Part shown: positions 8,110 to 18,661 of the stretch, piece after piece
Layout of the letters: every line of letters starts with the position of its first letter
Numbering within the stretch: position 1 is the stretch's first letter
Assembly: GCF_000421225.1 (NCBI RefSeq)
Contig: NZ_ATWL01000004.1
Location: 1 to 64,000, forward strand
Source of the DNA: Ruania albidiflava DSM 18029
GTDB taxonomy: Bacteria > Actinomycetota > Actinomycetes > Actinomycetales > Beutenbergiaceae
Direction of reading: 5' to 3'
Length of the DNA stretch: 64,000 bases
Position numbers and translations under genes: made by a program
Notes under the pieces: generated by a model
Databases searched by the model: none
Seen by the model: only the letters and a program-made list of their open reading frames with translations
What the model was told of the DNA's origin: nothing

Positions 8110-9129
8110 TCAGCCGGTCGCAGCCCCTTTTCCCTTGCGCTTGGAGCGTGGTGCATTCCGCTTCGGCTGGGTCCGCTGCCCACTGGCCGGCTTCGTACTC
8201 TCAGCCTCGGCCGACTCGTCTCCACCCTCGAGCACAGCGCCCTCGTCCTCCAGGGAGATACCGCGGCCCTTCTTCGCCTTGGCCTTCTTCGCCTTGCGTT
8301 CCAGGTACTTCTGCTCCGCCTCAGAACCCGGCGTGGGCGAGTTGCGGATGACGATGAACTGCTGCCCAAGGGTCCACAGGTTCGACGTGGTCCAGTAGAT
8401 CAGCACACCCATCGGGAAGTTCACACCGATGAACAGGAAGATCAGCGGGAAGATGTACATCAACATCTTCTGCTGCCGGGCCATCGGGTTGTCCTGCGAG
8501 GCCGCTGGCATGTTCTTCATCGTCAGCTGGCGCTGGGTGAACAGCGTGGTCGCCGACATCAGCACGATCAGCGTGGCTGTCACCAGCCGCACGGCGAGCG
8601 CGTCATCGCCCATGAAGCTGGACGCCAGCGGGGCGCCGAAGATTGTCGAGGACTCAGCCTGTGCGGCCAGCGTCTGCGTCAGTGGCCCGATGCTGTCGCG
8701 ACCGTGGTACGAACCACTGGCCACATCGGGCAACGAGTACAGCACCCGGTACAGGGCGAAGAACACCGGCATCTGCGCGATCAGCGGCAGGCAGGAGGCG
8801 AACGGGGAGGTACCAGCCTCCTTGTAGATCGCCATCATCTCCTGCTGCATCGCTTGGCGAGACGCAGGATCTGTCTTTCCCTTGTACTTCTTCTGCAGCT
8901 TCTGGATCTCTGGTTGCACCACCTGCATGCCGCGCGAGGCCTTGATCTGCCGCACGAACAGCGGGATCAGCAGGATCCGGATCACCACCACCAGCGCAAC
9001 GATGGAGAGCACCCACGTCCAGCCACCAGCAGGGTCCATGCCGATGAACGTGAGCGCATCGTGCGCCTGCACCATGATCCAGGCCACGGCCACTTTCAGC
9101 GGCCACAGCACAGTGTCGAAGAAACCCAT
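8110..9129 (-). CDS. yidC: Membrane protein insertase YidC/Oxa1
   Basis: Insertase for integral membrane proteins, acting alone or with SecYEG. From MGFFDTVLWPLKVAVAWIMV the protein has the short Gram-positive layout of five hydrophobic segments. The Arg-containing cytoplasmic region (QIKASRGMQVVQPEIQKLQ) and helices starting LPLIAQMPVFFALYRVLY are diagnostic. The C-terminus is a Lys/Arg-rich tail (KRNAPRSKRKGKG) that probably contacts the ribosome. The frame opens further upstream at 9213, but the ATG at 9129 starts the first hydrophobic helix and has an AGGAG upstream (spacing a little long at 13 nt). It follows yidD in the conserved operon. Confidence 0.95.
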   Translation of the reverse strand: MGFFDTVLWPLKVAVAWIMVQAHDALTFIGMDPAGGWTWVLSIVALVVVIRILLIPLFVRQIKASRGMQVVQPEIQKLQKKYKGKTDPASRQAMQQEMMAIYKEAGTSPFASCLPLIAQMPVFFALYRVLYSLPDVASGSYHGRDSIGPLTQTLAAQAESSTIFGAPLASSFMGDDALAVRLVTATLIVLMSATTLFTQRQLTMKNMPAASQDNPMARQQKMLMYIFPLIFLFIGVNFPMGVLIYWTTSNLWTLGQQFIVIRNSPTPGSEAEQKYLERKAKKAKAKKGRGISLEDEGAVLEGGDESAEAESTKPASGQRTQPKRNAPRSKRKGKGAATG

Positions 9130-9151
9130 CTGCCGGCTTGGTCTCCTAAGG

Positions 9152-9556
9152 TCAGATCCGCTGGTGCGGACCCTGGTGGGAAAGTCTGTGATCGAGACTA
9201 CGGTCTGCCCCATAGGCTAAGCGGTCCGCGTGCGACGGCGAACCATCTGCCTGGCATCGGTCGTCACCGTGCTCGCCGGTCGTCCCGGCACGTCGCCGCC
9301 AAGGCAGGTTGGTCTGGGCAGGAACCTCGTCCACGCCACCAGCGGACCACGGGTTGCAGCGCAGCACCCGCCACGCCGCGAGCCCTGTGCCCGTGAGCGG
9401 ACCGTGCCGCCGTAACGCTTCCAAGCCATAGGCCGAACAGCTCGGGTAATACCGGCACCGCGGCGCCAGCCAAGGCGAGACGATCAGCTGGTAACCGCGC
9501 ACCATCATGGTGAGCAGCCAGGTAACCGGATGACGAGAGCTGTGCCGCGCCGTCAT
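9152..9556 (-). CDS. yidD: Membrane protein insertion efficiency factor YidD
   Basis: Small membrane-associated protein that assists YidC-dependent insertion. The family core is clear: MVRGYQLIVSPWLAPRCRYYPSC, then SAYGLEALRRHG and RVLRCNPWSAGGVDEVP (residues ~18-80). Two to three conserved Cys residues are present. The protein is 134 aa; the last ~50 residues are hydrophilic and look unconserved. Its start overlaps the rnpA stop by 4 bp (ATGA), indicating coupling. Confidence 0.95.
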   Translation of the reverse strand: MTARHSSRHPVTWLLTMMVRGYQLIVSPWLAPRCRYYPSCSAYGLEALRRHGPLTGTGLAAWRVLRCNPWSAGGVDEVPAQTNLPWRRRAGTTGEHGDDRCQADGSPSHADRLAYGADRSLDHRLSHQGPHQRI

Positions 9557-9960
9557 CGTTGCACCCTCCCAGCATCCGGTGGGTCTCCGGCAGCCACGGG
9601 TACGGAGCGCCCCCTCCGCCGGTACTCCTTCTGCTGCGCCTTCCGCCAGCTGCGACGCAGGTCGCTGCGCAGCTCCGTAAAGCTAGCCCCGGCTGCCGCC
9701 GGCAGTGCTCGCACCACCAGTGCTGTGCCCTCGGGCAGCTCATCAAGGTCCTCAGCCATCACGGCACGCATCCGCCGCTTCACCAAGTTCCGCTGCACTG
9801 CCCCGCCCACGGCCCGGGACACAACAAAACCCACCCGGGTGACCGTGTCCCGGGTGGAGTGGTAGTGCACCACCAGCCGCGCAGTGCTGCTGCGGGCACC
9901 GGAAGAGATCGCCGCGCCGAACTCGTCGCCGTGGCGCATCCGATACTCCGCCGGCAGCAC
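9553..9960 (-). CDS. rnpA: Ribonuclease P protein component
   Basis: Protein subunit of RNase P, which matures tRNA 5' ends. The RNR motif region appears as AVQRNLVKRRMRAVMAEDL (about residues 54-72), preceded by RVGFVVSRAVGGAV. The N-terminal MLPAEYRMRHGDEFGAAI is typical. Length 135 aa is normal. It lies 13 bp downstream of rpmH, as in most bacteria. The last ~25 residues are Arg/Pro-rich and unconserved. Confidence 0.95.
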   Translation of the reverse strand: MLPAEYRMRHGDEFGAAISSGARSSTARLVVHYHSTRDTVTRVGFVVSRAVGGAVQRNLVKRRMRAVMAEDLDELPEGTALVVRALPAAAGASFTELRSDLRRSWRKAQQKEYRRRGRSVPVAAGDPPDAGRVQR

Positions 9961-9973
9961 CGCCCTGAGCGTC

Positions 9974-10111
9974 TCAGGCAGTCAGAGCGCGACGGCCCTT
10001 GCGGCGCCGGGACGCAACGATGGCGCGGCCAGCGCGAGTGCGCATCCGCAGTCGGAAGCCATGCACCTTGGCTCGGCGCCGGTTGTTGGGCTGGAAGGTC
10101 CGCTTGCTCAC
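9974..10111 (-). CDS. rpmH: 50S ribosomal protein L34
   Basis: Forty-five residues from a GTG at 10111: [18 protein letters not shown], then [20 protein letters not shown], the near-invariant L34 sequence. GGAG sits about 8 nt before the GTG. It is the first gene of the minus-strand operon that continues to rsmG, divergent from dnaA as at almost all bacterial origins. Confidence 0.98.
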   Translation of the reverse strand: MSKRTFQPNNRRRAKVHGFRLRMRTRAGRAIVASRRRKGRRALTA

Positions 10112-10526
10112 GGTTCTGCTCCAAGACGTCGGGAAGTGTGCCGCCCCATCGTGTCGTGGAGCGCAAGACGTTACGGACACGGCGCACCAGCACGTGGGCA
10201 CAGTCGTCCATATGACTGACCCACGATACGTGGTGGCTCGAAGCACGGTCAAACCGCGCAACCATGGGCTTGCTCACCATCGGCATCTGCCTGTGGACAA
10301 CCCGCTGGCCGAGACCACCGATACACCGATACGCTCGCCTCTCCAGGTATGTGGTCCATCAGCCCGAGAACCGCAGCAGCTCAATGCTCGACGCCGTGGC
10401 ACGCGGTTACACACAGACTGTGGATAGAGTTGTGGATCATCGCCTGGTCCAACCAGCTGCACCCGCGGCATGGACCTACCGGGTGCCCAACCATCACCAT
10501 CAGTCGTCCTTCAGGCAGGGGGTCCA
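10112..10526. promoter_or_regulatory. rpmH-dnaA divergent intergenic region with DnaA boxes
   Basis: A 415-bp gap between divergent genes, so it must hold promoters for both. DnaA-box words occur at 10292-10300 (TGTGGACAA, exact), 10419-10427 (TGTGGATAG, one mismatch) and 10431-10439 (TGTGGATCA, one mismatch). Autoregulation of dnaA is the expected role. I do not assign precise -35/-10 elements. Confidence 0.7.
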
Positions 10527-12002
10527 GTGTCAGAGTCGCCAGTCGATCCCACCGATCTCAACTATGCCTGGCAGCGCGCTTACGAGATCCTGAACAGCCG
10601 CGGGAACCTCGGTGGTGCTCAGGCCGGCTTCATCCGCCTGACCAAACCACTCGGCGTCATCGACGACACGATCCTGCTGGCCGTACCGAGCGAGTTCGCC
10701 AAGGACTACATCGAGACCCGGGCGCGGGAGTCGATCATCTCCGCGCTGTCCACCGCGCTCGACCGCACTGTGCGGATCGCAGTCACCGTGGATCCCTCGC
10801 TGGAGGACAAGGACGACCAACCCGAACGTGCCGAGACCGACCAGGTGCCACGAAGCTCAGGCCCTGCGACCCAGCACGGCGACCAGGCGCCCAGCAGCGG
10901 CGCCCAGCAGCGCACTGTCGAACCACCGGCACCGCCACGGGTGGACAACTACGCCACTGGCGTGGACCCGAACGCGCGGCTGAACCCGAACTACTCCTTC
11001 GACACGTTCGTGATCGGATCCTCGAACCGATTCGCACACGCGGCCGCGACCGCCGTCGCCGAAGCACCGGCGAAAGCGTACAACCCGCTGTTCATCTACG
11101 GACAGTCCGGGCTCGGCAAGACACACCTGCTGCATGCCATCGGCCACTACGCGAAGAGCCTCTACCCCGGAATCCGGGTGCGGTACGTGAACTCCGAGGA
11201 GTTCACCAACGACTTCATCAACTCCATCCGCGACGACAAGGCAGAGGCGTTCCAGCGCCGCTACCGCGAGGTCGACGTGCTGCTCATCGACGACATCCAG
11301 TTCCTGCAGGGCAAGGAACAGACGATGGAGGAGTTCTTCCACACCTTCAACACCCTGCACAACGACAACAAGCAGGTGGTCATCACCTCCGACTTGCCGC
11401 CCAAGCACCTGAACGGGTTCGAGGACCGGATGCGGTCCAGGTTCGAGTGGGGTCTGATCACCGACGTACAACCGCCGGACCTGGAGACGCGGATCGCCAT
11501 CCTGCGGAAGAAGGCGGGCAGCGAGTCGCTGCAGGCACCCAGCGAGGTGCTGGAGTACATCGCCTCGAAGATCTCCTCGAACATCCGCGAGCTGGAGGGT
11601 GCCCTCATCCGGGTGACCGCGTTCGCGAACCTGAACCGGCAGTCGGTGGACCTGCCCCTGGCGGAGATGGTGCTCAAGGACCTGATCACCGACACCGACG
11701 GTGCCGAGATCACGCCGTCGATGATCATGGCGCAGACCTCCTCCTACTTCGGTGTGACGATCGAGGCGCTGTGCAGCGCAGACCGTTCCCGAGTGCTGGT
11801 CAACGCCCGCCAGATCGCCATGTACCTGTGCCGCGAGCTGACCGAGCTGTCCCTGCCGAAGATCGGACAGCTCTTCGGAGGCCGCGACCACACCACGGTG
11901 ATGCACGCGAACAAGAAGATCCGCCAGCAGATGGCCGAACGGCGCTCCACCTTCAACCAGGTCACCGAGCTGACCAACCGGATCAAACAGCAACGCACCT
12001 GA
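10527..12002 (+). CDS. dnaA: Chromosomal replication initiator DnaA
   Basis: AAA+ initiator that binds DnaA boxes at oriC, melts the duplex and loads helicase. Domain I starts [13 protein letters not shown], and a ~60-residue Gln/Pro/Ser-rich domain II follows. Walker A is GQSGLGKTH in [18 protein letters not shown], and Walker B is [18 protein letters not shown]. Domain IV carries the signature [17 protein letters not shown] chose the GTG at 10527 ([10 protein letters not shown]) because a G-rich Shine-Dalgarno (AGGGGG) precedes it and it starts domain I directly; an in-frame ATG at 10470 would add 19 unconserved residues. About 491 aa, normal. Confidence 0.97.
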   Translation: MSESPVDPTDLNYAWQRAYEILNSRGNLGGAQAGFIRLTKPLGVIDDTILLAVPSEFAKDYIETRARESIISALSTALDRTVRIAVTVDPSLEDKDDQPERAETDQVPRSSGPATQHGDQAPSSGAQQRTVEPPAPPRVDNYATGVDPNARLNPNYSFDTFVIGSSNRFAHAAATAVAEAPAKAYNPLFIYGQSGLGKTHLLHAIGHYAKSLYPGIRVRYVNSEEFTNDFINSIRDDKAEAFQRRYREVDVLLIDDIQFLQGKEQTMEEFFHTFNTLHNDNKQVVITSDLPPKHLNGFEDRMRSRFEWGLITDVQPPDLETRIAILRKKAGSESLQAPSEVLEYIASKISSNIRELEGALIRVTAFANLNRQSVDLPLAEMVLKDLITDTDGAEITPSMIMAQTSSYFGVTIEALCSADRSRVLVNARQIAMYLCRELTELSLPKIGQLFGGRDHTTVMHANKKIRQQMAERRSTFNQVTELTNRIKQQRT

Positions 12003-12472
12003 CAAACCACGCGAAATGCACAGTTGTGGACAACGCTGTGGACAGCCGTGGATAACTACCGCGCAGCACGTGGACAACATGGTCCTTCTCCGTGGACGCC
12101 GCTAGGGCCGGCAGATGACATTCACATCTTCCCCGTGGCGCTGTGCACGCTCGTCCCACCACCTGTCCACAACCGGCTGCCCACACTGACCTGCACAGAT
12201 GCCGCTCGCCCACAGTCTCCACATCTCCTATGACGACCACGAGACCTTTAACGATCCGAGGATGTGAACAACCAACAGCTACCGGTCCGAGCCCTGAGCA
12301 ACCCTGCTGATGAACACATCGACAGATCCAGCACCCATCACCCACCGCTGTCGTCTAACCTCGGAGGCAGACCTGTGTCCTGCTCCGCCGAGGAGACGTG
12401 GACAACCGCCCGCTGCTGACTCACTATGCTCAGTAGCCCCAAGTACGACGATCAGAAAGTAGGGCCCGCATC
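12003..12472. other. oriC: Origin of replication oriC (dnaA-dnaN gap)
   Basis: The 470-bp gene-free gap between dnaA and dnaN carries DnaA boxes in both orientations: TGTGGACAA 12025-12033, TGTGGACAG 12037-12045, CGTGGATAA 12047-12055, CGTGGACAA 12069-12077, CTGTCCACA 12163-12171 and CGTGGACAA 12397-12405. Weaker words lie between. Several boxes carry C at position 1 of the reversed nonamer, the high-GC variant described for Streptomyces. A short A+T-richer stretch around 12220-12260 is a possible unwinding element (inference). Location and box density make this the canonical oriC. Confidence 0.9.
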
Positions 12473-13600
12473 GTGAAGTTCAGGGTGGAGCGAGACGTAC
12501 TGGCCGACGCCGTCACCTGGACTTCGCGCAGCCTGCCGACACGTCCACCGTCTCCCGTGCTCGCCGGGGTGCTGCTGACAGCGGACGCCGAGGGCAGCCT
12601 GGTGCTCTCCACCTTCGACTACGAGGTCTCGGCCCGGTCCACGGTGACCGCCGAGGTGGAAGAGGCCGGTTCGGTGCTCGTCTCCGGCCGCCTGCTGGCC
12701 GAGATCGCCCGAGCGTTGCCGAACAAGCCGGTCGAGGTGGCCGTCGAGGACAACCGGGTGATGGTCGTCTGCGGCGCCTCCCGGTTCACGCTGCTCACCA
12801 TGCCGGTCGAGGAGTACCCGTCCCTACCAGATCTTCCGGAGGTCACCGGATCTATCGACGGCGACGGGTTCGCCCGCGCCATCGCCCAGGTGACGATCGC
12901 CGCCGGCCGGGACGAGACCTTGCCGCTGCTGACCGGTGTCAAGCTCGAGATCGAGGGCGACACGCTCACCATGCTGGCCACCGACCGCTACCGCCTGGCG
13001 ATGCGAGAAGTGCACTGGAACCCCGCCAGCCCGGGGGTCTCCCGCACAGCGCTGGTGCGAGCACGCACCCTCTCTGATGTGGCGAAGAACCTTTCCAGCG
13101 CCGGGTCGGTGGAGCTCGCCCTGGCCGAGGGCGGGGACATCATCGGCTTCGAGGCAGGGGGCCGGCGCACGACCTCGCTGCTGCTGGAGGGGGACTACCC
13201 CCCGGTGCGGCGGCTGTTCCCGGAGCAGACGTCCACGCACACGGTCACGGCGACCTCCGACCTGGTCGAGGCCGCCAAGCGGGTGGCCCTGGTCGCCGAG
13301 CGGAACACCCCGATCAGGTTGTCGTTCACCGAGGGCCAGGTGGTGCTCGAAGCCGGTCAGGGAGACGACGCGCAGGCGTCGGAAGCACTGGAGTCCACCC
13401 TCGTGGGTGAGGACATCAGCACCGCGTTCAACCCGCAGTACCTGCTCGACGGGCTCAGCTCGCTGGACTCCGAGTTCGTCCGGCTGTCCTTCACCCACCC
13501 GTCAAAGCCGGCTGTGATGACCGGGCAGGACTCCATCGACGGTAGCGATCACGCCGAAGAGTTCCGCTACCTGCTGATGCCGATCCGCTTCGGAGCCTGA
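12473..13600 (+). CDS. dnaN: DNA polymerase III sliding clamp (beta subunit)
   Basis: Ring-shaped processivity clamp, 375 aa, the normal length. The start KFRVERDVLADAVTWTSRSL and internal TDRYRLAMREVHW are characteristic. The C-terminus ends with the conserved HAEEFRYLLMPIRF, which in the family closes the ligand-binding cleft. The GTG start at 12473 has AGGG upstream. It is the first gene after oriC, followed 30 bp later by gnd and then recF. Confidence 0.97.
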   Translation: MKFRVERDVLADAVTWTSRSLPTRPPSPVLAGVLLTADAEGSLVLSTFDYEVSARSTVTAEVEEAGSVLVSGRLLAEIARALPNKPVEVAVEDNRVMVVCGASRFTLLTMPVEEYPSLPDLPEVTGSIDGDGFARAIAQVTIAAGRDETLPLLTGVKLEIEGDTLTMLATDRYRLAMREVHWNPASPGVSRTALVRARTLSDVAKNLSSAGSVELALAEGGDIIGFEAGGRRTTSLLLEGDYPPVRRLFPEQTSTHTVTATSDLVEAAKRVALVAERNTPIRLSFTEGQVVLEAGQGDDAQASEALESTLVGEDISTAFNPQYLLDGLSSLDSEFVRLSFTHPSKPAVMTGQDSIDGSDHAEEFRYLLMPIRFGA

Positions 13601-13630
13601 GAGCAGCACGTCAACGAAAGGATCGCGCAG

Positions 13631-14524
13631 ATGCACATCGGACTCGTGGGACTGGGCCGCATGGGCGGCAACATGCGCGATCGCCTGCGGCTCAAGGGCC
13701 ACGAGGTCACCGGATACGACCACAACCCCGAGGTCTCTGACGTCGCCTCGCTCGCCGAGATGGTCCAGGCACTGGACGGTGACCGGCGGGTGGTGTGGGT
13801 GATGGTCCCGGCCGGGGAGGTCACCGAGTCTGTGATCTCGGAGGTGGCCGGGCTGCTTGGTCCCGGTGACGTGATCATCGACGGCGGCAACTCCAAGTAC
13901 GACGACGACCTGCGCCGGGCCGAGGAGCTCGGTCGGCGGGACCTGAGGTACGTGGATGCCGGTGTCTCCGGAGGAGTCTGGGGAGAGACGAACGGGTACG
14001 GGCTGATGGTCGGCGGCGATGACGCCACGATCGAGTACCTGATGCCTGTCTTCGATGCGCTGCGACCGGACGGCCCGCGCAACGAGGGTTTCGTGCACGC
14101 CGGTCCGGTGGGCGCTGGCCACTACGCGAAGATGGTGCACAACGGCATCGAGTACGGCGTGATGCAGGCCTACGCCGAGGGCTACGAGATCCTCGCGGCA
14201 CGCGATGACCTGATCGGGGACGTCGGTGCGATCTTCGAAGCGTGGCAGCGCGGCACCGTGGTTCGTTCCTGGCTGCTGGAGCTGCTGGTCAAGGCACTCA
14301 ACGAGGACCCCGACCTGGACGACATCCGCGGTTTCGTGGCCGACTCTGGTGAGGGACGCTGGACCGTGGAGGAAGCTGTGCAGCGGGCCGTGCCGGCGCC
14401 GGTGATCAGCGCTGCCCTGTTCGCCCGGTTCGACTCCCGGCAGGAGGACTCCCCGGCGATGAAGGCGGTGGCCGCACTGCGTCAGCAGTTCGGCGGCCAC
14501 GCCACGAAACCCTCCGCTGAATGA
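13631..14524 (+). CDS. gnd: 6-phosphogluconate dehydrogenase (decarboxylating), short GndA type
   Basis: Oxidises 6-phosphogluconate to ribulose 5-phosphate with CO2 release. The Rossmann motif GLVGLGRMGGNM is at residues 4-15. IIDGGNSKYDDDLRRAEEL and the substrate-binding/catalytic region DAGVSGGVWGETNGYGLMVGG follow, with YAKMVHNGIEYGVMQAYAEG containing the catalytic Lys. At 297 aa it is the short form found between dnaN and recF in many actinobacteria, which often prefers NAD (family knowledge, not visible here). Confidence 0.95.
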   Translation: MHIGLVGLGRMGGNMRDRLRLKGHEVTGYDHNPEVSDVASLAEMVQALDGDRRVVWVMVPAGEVTESVISEVAGLLGPGDVIIDGGNSKYDDDLRRAEELGRRDLRYVDAGVSGGVWGETNGYGLMVGGDDATIEYLMPVFDALRPDGPRNEGFVHAGPVGAGHYAKMVHNGIEYGVMQAYAEGYEILAARDDLIGDVGAIFEAWQRGTVVRSWLLELLVKALNEDPDLDDIRGFVADSGEGRWTVEEAVQRAVPAPVISAALFARFDSRQEDSPAMKAVAALRQQFGGHATKPSAE

Positions 14525-14589
14525 CGGCGGAACCCACCTGGTCGTCCTCGTGCACCTTCCGCATGCCTCGGCAGGGCCGGTGAGGGCTC

Positions 14590-15792
14590 GTGTACGTCTC
14601 TGACCTGGCGCTGACCGACTTCCGGTCCTACCCCGAGGTGCTGCTGGCGCTGGACCCCGGTGTGACCGCGTTCGTGGGGCCGAACGGACAGGGCAAGACG
14701 AACCTGGTGGAGTCCCTGGGCTACCTGGCTACCTTCTCCTCACACCGGGTCTCCGCGGACGCCGCGCTGGTCCGTGCTGGTGCGCAGCGGGCGATCATCC
14801 AGGCGAAAGTGGTGCGGGACGGTCGTAGCTCGCTGCTGGAGCTGGAGGTGGTGGCGGGCAAGGCGAACCGGGCCCGGTTCAACCGCAGCCCCTTGCCCAG
14901 GGCCCGAGACCTGGCCGGGCGGCTGCGCACGGTCCTGTTCGCCCCCGAGGACCTCAGCCTGGTCAAGGGGGATCCGGAGGGCCGGCGCCGGTTCCTGGAC
15001 GAGCTGCTGGTGCTGCTCAGCCCCAAGCTCGCTGCGGTGCGCTCGGACTACGAACGGGTGATCCGGCAACGCAACGCGCTGCTGAAGTCCGCCGGTACCC
15101 AGCGTCGTTCGGGTACCAAGCTGGACCTGCGCACCCTGGACGTGTGGGACGACAAGGCGGCGGTCGCCGGTGCCCAGCTGGTGGCGGCCCGGGTGCAGCT
15201 GGTGAATGCGTTGCGCCCGCACCTGGCCCACGCCTACACGCAGGTCAGCTCCGGTCAGAGCGAGGCGCGGATGTTCTACCGTGCCAGCGTGGACCGGGCG
15301 ATGGGCAGCACCGGACGCTCGGCGGCCGGCCGACCCGCTGAGCCCGGGCCCGAGGACCCTGAAGCGCTCACCGACGCCGGTGTGGTTGAGGCCCGGCTGC
15401 TGGAAGCGATGGCGCACCTGCGTGGCAAGGAGATCGAGCGCGGGGTGAGCATGGTGGGTCCGCACCGCGACGAGCTCGAGCTGTATCTGGACGACCTGCC
15501 CGCCAAGGGGTACGCCTCGCACGGAGAGTCCTGGTCGCTGGCGCTGGGGCTGCGGCTGGCCAGCTATGAGCTGCTCAAGGCTGATGACGACTGGCACGAG
15601 AGCTCAGAACCAGTGCTCATCCTCGATGACGTGTTCGCCGAGTTGGACACCCGCCGACGGGACCGGCTCGCCGAGCTGATCGCTCCCGCTGAGCAGGTGC
15701 TGATCACCGCAGCGGTGGCCGAGGACGTTCCCGAGGTGCTCGAAGGGGCACGGGTGGACGTGATGGGGTCGGTGGCCACCTGTGTCAGGTGA
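14590..15792 (+). CDS. recF: DNA replication and repair protein RecF
   Basis: SMC-like ATPase that helps load RecA at gaps. Walker A is [12 protein letters not shown] (about residues 30-41). The ABC signature region lies near [19 protein letters not shown], and Walker B near [21 protein letters not shown]. The 400-aa length is normal. The GTG start gives [14 protein letters not shown], the expected N-terminus. Its stop overlaps the start of the dciA gene by 11 bp. Confidence 0.96.
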   Translation: MYVSDLALTDFRSYPEVLLALDPGVTAFVGPNGQGKTNLVESLGYLATFSSHRVSADAALVRAGAQRAIIQAKVVRDGRSSLLELEVVAGKANRARFNRSPLPRARDLAGRLRTVLFAPEDLSLVKGDPEGRRRFLDELLVLLSPKLAAVRSDYERVIRQRNALLKSAGTQRRSGTKLDLRTLDVWDDKAAVAGAQLVAARVQLVNALRPHLAHAYTQVSSGQSEARMFYRASVDRAMGSTGRSAAGRPAEPGPEDPEALTDAGVVEARLLEAMAHLRGKEIERGVSMVGPHRDELELYLDDLPAKGYASHGESWSLALGLRLASYELLKADDDWHESSEPVLILDDVFAELDTRRRDRLAELIAPAEQVLITAAVAEDVPEVLEGARVDVMGSVATCVR

Positions 15793-16402
15793 CCAGGGCC
15801 TCCCGCCCACTGAGGAGCCGGCAGGTGGGGAGGGACGGCCGGCCGAGGAGGTCCGGTCCGGCCAACTGCCGGAGCAGGCCAGCACCACCGAGGACCTACC
15901 GGACCAGGAGGATCCGGACAGTGCGGCACGGGTCGCGCTGGCTCGTGCACGAGAAGCAGCCCGTGCCAAGGGGATGGCCACTACGCGACGCAAGCCCCGC
16001 CGTCGAGCCGGTGACGTGTACCTGCCCAGCGCACCGGAGTCCGCCCGGGACCCGGCTCCCCTCGGCGATGCCGTGCAGGCACTGGCCCGCCAGCTCGGCT
16101 GGAGACAACCGCTGTCCATCGGTGGTGTGGTCGGGCGCTGGCGGGAGGTGGTCGGCGACCAGATCGCCGACCACTGCGTGCCGGAGACCTTCGAGGACGG
16201 TGTGCTGGTGGTCCGCACCGACTCCACCGCCTGGGCCACCCAGATCCGTCTGCTCACCCCACAGCTGGACCGCCGGCTCGCCGAGGAGGTCGGTGAAGGG
16301 GTGGTCACCTCGATCAAGGTGCTCGGCCCTGGCGGCCCGTCATGGAGCCGCGGCACCAGGCGGGTGCAAGGCGGGCGCGGGCCACGGGACACCTACGGCT
16401 GA
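15782..16402 (+). CDS. DUF721 protein, DciA-like helicase loader candidate
   Basis: 206 aa. The conserved DUF721/DciA core occupies about residues 95-185: [20 protein letters not shown], then [40 protein letters not shown] and a C-terminal [12 protein letters not shown]. The N-terminal ~90 residues are polar and probably disordered, with a basic patch ([10 protein letters not shown]). DciA proteins act as replicative-helicase operators in many bacteria lacking DnaC; assigning that role here rests on family and position. The GTG start overlaps recF. Confidence 0.85.
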   Translation: MSGDQGLPPTEEPAGGEGRPAEEVRSGQLPEQASTTEDLPDQEDPDSAARVALARAREAARAKGMATTRRKPRRRAGDVYLPSAPESARDPAPLGDAVQALARQLGWRQPLSIGGVVGRWREVVGDQIADHCVPETFEDGVLVVRTDSTAWATQIRLLTPQLDRRLAEEVGEGVVTSIKVLGPGGPSWSRGTRRVQGGRGPRDTYG

Positions 16403-16608
16403 GCCGTTGTCCACATGCCACCACACCGTTGTGGACAACACTGTGGACAGACTCGGAATCTGCGCTGTTTCGGGGTAGAATCGACTACAGCGTCCGGGGG
16501 GCAGTGGCACCTGATCATGAGAACCCTGGGCCGGCACGTGTTCCCGCCGTCTCCACCCGGATCGGTGCCGAAGGCGTGCACCGACGACGATAGGAGCGCC
16601 AGAAGAAC
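16403..16608 (+). promoter_or_regulatory. gyrB upstream region with three DnaA boxes
   Basis: DnaA boxes at 16407-16415 (TTGTCCACA), 16430-16438 (TGTGGACAA) and 16442-16450 (TGTGGACAG, one mismatch) lie just upstream of a -10-like TAGAAT at 16476-16481. The arrangement suggests that DnaA could modulate gyrBA transcription. The remainder is a ~125-nt leader to gyrB in which I see no further element. Confidence 0.65.
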
Positions 16609-18645
16609 GTGGCTGACGAGACGACAGGGCCAGAGGCCGGATCCACACCTCCCGGGTCGACTGGCTATGACGCCGGCAACATCACCGTTCTCGAGGGGCT
16701 CGAAGCAGTTCGCAAGCGCCCCGGCATGTACATCGGCTCCACCGGTGAGCGGGGTCTGCACCACCTGGTCTACGAAGTGGTGGACAACTCCGTGGACGAG
16801 GCGCTGGCCGGCTACTGCGACCACATCGAGATCACGTTGCTCGCCGACGGCGGTGTGCGGGTGCGGGACAACGGGCGCGGTATCCCGGTGGCGATGCACC
16901 CCAGCGAGGGCCGACCCACGGTCGAGGTGGTGATGACCATCCTGCACGCCGGCGGAAAGTTCGGCGGTGGTGGTTACGCCGTCTCCGGTGGTCTGCACGG
17001 CGTGGGCGTGTCCGTGGTGAACGCCCTTTCCTCCCGGATGGTCACCGAGGTGTGCCGCGACGGCTACCGCTGGCGCCAGGAGTTCGGCGAGGGCGGCCAT
17101 CCAGTCGGTGAGCTGCAGCAGCTGGGGGCCACCGAGGAGACCGGCACCATCCAGACGTTCTGGGCGGACGAGACGATCTTCGAGACTACCGAGTACGACT
17201 TCGAGACCCTGCGCTCTCGGATGCAGCAGTACGCGTTCCTGAACAAGTCGCTGCAGATCACCCTCACCGACGAGCGGCACAACGGTACTGCCGACGAGGT
17301 CGCCGGTGAGGAAGACGAGGAGGAGGACGAGGCCGGACGCACCCGCACCGTCAGCTACAAGTACGACGGCGGGCTGGTCGACTACGTCAACCACCTCAAC
17401 TCCGCCAAGCGCATCGAGGCAGTCCACCCGGAAGTCATCGACTTCGAGTCCGAGGACACCGAGCGGAAGATCTCCCTGGAGATCGCGATGCAGTGGACCG
17501 CTGCTTACACCGAGAGCGTGCACACCTACGCGAACACCATCAACACCTCCGAGGGGGGGACGCACGAGGAAGGCTTCCGGGCGGCACTGACCACGCTGAT
17601 CAACCGGTACGCGCGGGAGAACAAGCTCCTCAAGGAGAAGGACGAGAACCTCACCGGGGACGACGTGCGCGAGGGGCTCACCGCCGTCATCTCCATCAAG
17701 CTCGGCGAGCCACAGTTCGAGGGGCAGACCAAGACCAAGCTGGGCAACACCGAAGCGCGCACGTTCACCCAGAAGGTGGTCTTCGACCAGCTCGGTGCCT
17801 GGCTGGAGTCGCACCCGAACGAAGCCCGGGACATCATCCGCAAGTCCGTGCAGGCTGCTGCGGCACGGTTGGCGGCGCGCAAGGCCCGCGAAGCGACCCG
17901 GCGCAAGGGGTTGCTCGAGGGTGGTGGTCTGCCCGGCAAGCTGAAGGACTGCTCGAGTCGAGACGCCTCGATCTGCGAGGTGTTCATCGTCGAGGGTGAC
18001 TCCGCCGGCGGCTCGGCGGTGCAGGGTCGTAATCCGGAGACCCAGGCGATCCTGCCGATCCGCGGGAAGATCCTGAACGTGGAGAAGGCCCGTGTGGACA
18101 AGGCGATGGCCAACCAGGAGGTGCAGGCGCTGATCACTGCGTTCGGCACCGGGTTCGGTGAGGACTTCGACATCACGAAGCTGCGGTACCACAAGATCGT
18201 GCTGATGGCCGATGCGGACGTGGACGGCCAGCACATCTGCACCCTGCTGCTGACCTTGTTGTTCCGGTACATGCGTCCGCTGATCGAGAACGGGCACGTG
18301 TACCTGGCGCAGCCGCCGCTGTACCGGATCAAGTGGACCAACGCGCCGCACCAGTACGTGTTCAGCGACCGGGAACGGGACGCGATGGTGGCCGAGGGCC
18401 TGGCGAAGAACCATCGGCTGCCCAAGGACACCGGCATCCAGCGGTACAAGGGCCTGGGCGAGATGGACTACCGCGAGCTGTGGGAGACCACGATGGACCC
18501 GGACACCCGCACGCTGCGGCAGGTGACCATCGGCGAGGCCGCGGCGGCGGACGAGATCTTCTCGATCTTGATGGGCGAGGACGTGGAGTCACGCCGCTCG
18601 TTCATCCAGCGCAACGCCCGCGACGTGCGCTTCCTCGACGTCTGA
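16609..18645 (+). CDS. gyrB: DNA gyrase subunit B
   Basis: ATPase subunit of gyrase, 678 aa. GHKL motifs are [20 protein letters not shown] and [13 protein letters not shown], with the ATP lid around [20 protein letters not shown]. The TOPRIM region shows [19 protein letters not shown] and [19 protein letters not shown], and the C-terminus ends with [12 protein letters not shown]. An acidic insertion [11 protein letters not shown] lies at about residues 229-240. GTG start at 16609 with AGGAG about 14 nt upstream. It is 16 bp before gyrA. Confidence 0.98.
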   Translation: MADETTGPEAGSTPPGSTGYDAGNITVLEGLEAVRKRPGMYIGSTGERGLHHLVYEVVDNSVDEALAGYCDHIEITLLADGGVRVRDNGRGIPVAMHPSEGRPTVEVVMTILHAGGKFGGGGYAVSGGLHGVGVSVVNALSSRMVTEVCRDGYRWRQEFGEGGHPVGELQQLGATEETGTIQTFWADETIFETTEYDFETLRSRMQQYAFLNKSLQITLTDERHNGTADEVAGEEDEEEDEAGRTRTVSYKYDGGLVDYVNHLNSAKRIEAVHPEVIDFESEDTERKISLEIAMQWTAAYTESVHTYANTINTSEGGTHEEGFRAALTTLINRYARENKLLKEKDENLTGDDVREGLTAVISIKLGEPQFEGQTKTKLGNTEARTFTQKVVFDQLGAWLESHPNEARDIIRKSVQAAAARLAARKAREATRRKGLLEGGGLPGKLKDCSSRDASICEVFIVEGDSAGGSAVQGRNPETQAILPIRGKILNVEKARVDKAMANQEVQALITAFGTGFGEDFDITKLRYHKIVLMADADVDGQHICTLLLTLLFRYMRPLIENGHVYLAQPPLYRIKWTNAPHQYVFSDRERDAMVAEGLAKNHRLPKDTGIQRYKGLGEMDYRELWETTMDPDTRTLRQVTIGEAAAADEIFSILMGEDVESRRSFIQRNARDVRFLDV

Positions 18646-18661
18646 GTAAGGAAAGTCTTCA

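Noticed and set aside
16393-18414. Minus-strand open frame of 673 codons across gyrB
   Set aside because: Antisense shadow of gyrB; no motif, and the plus strand is unmistakable GyrB.
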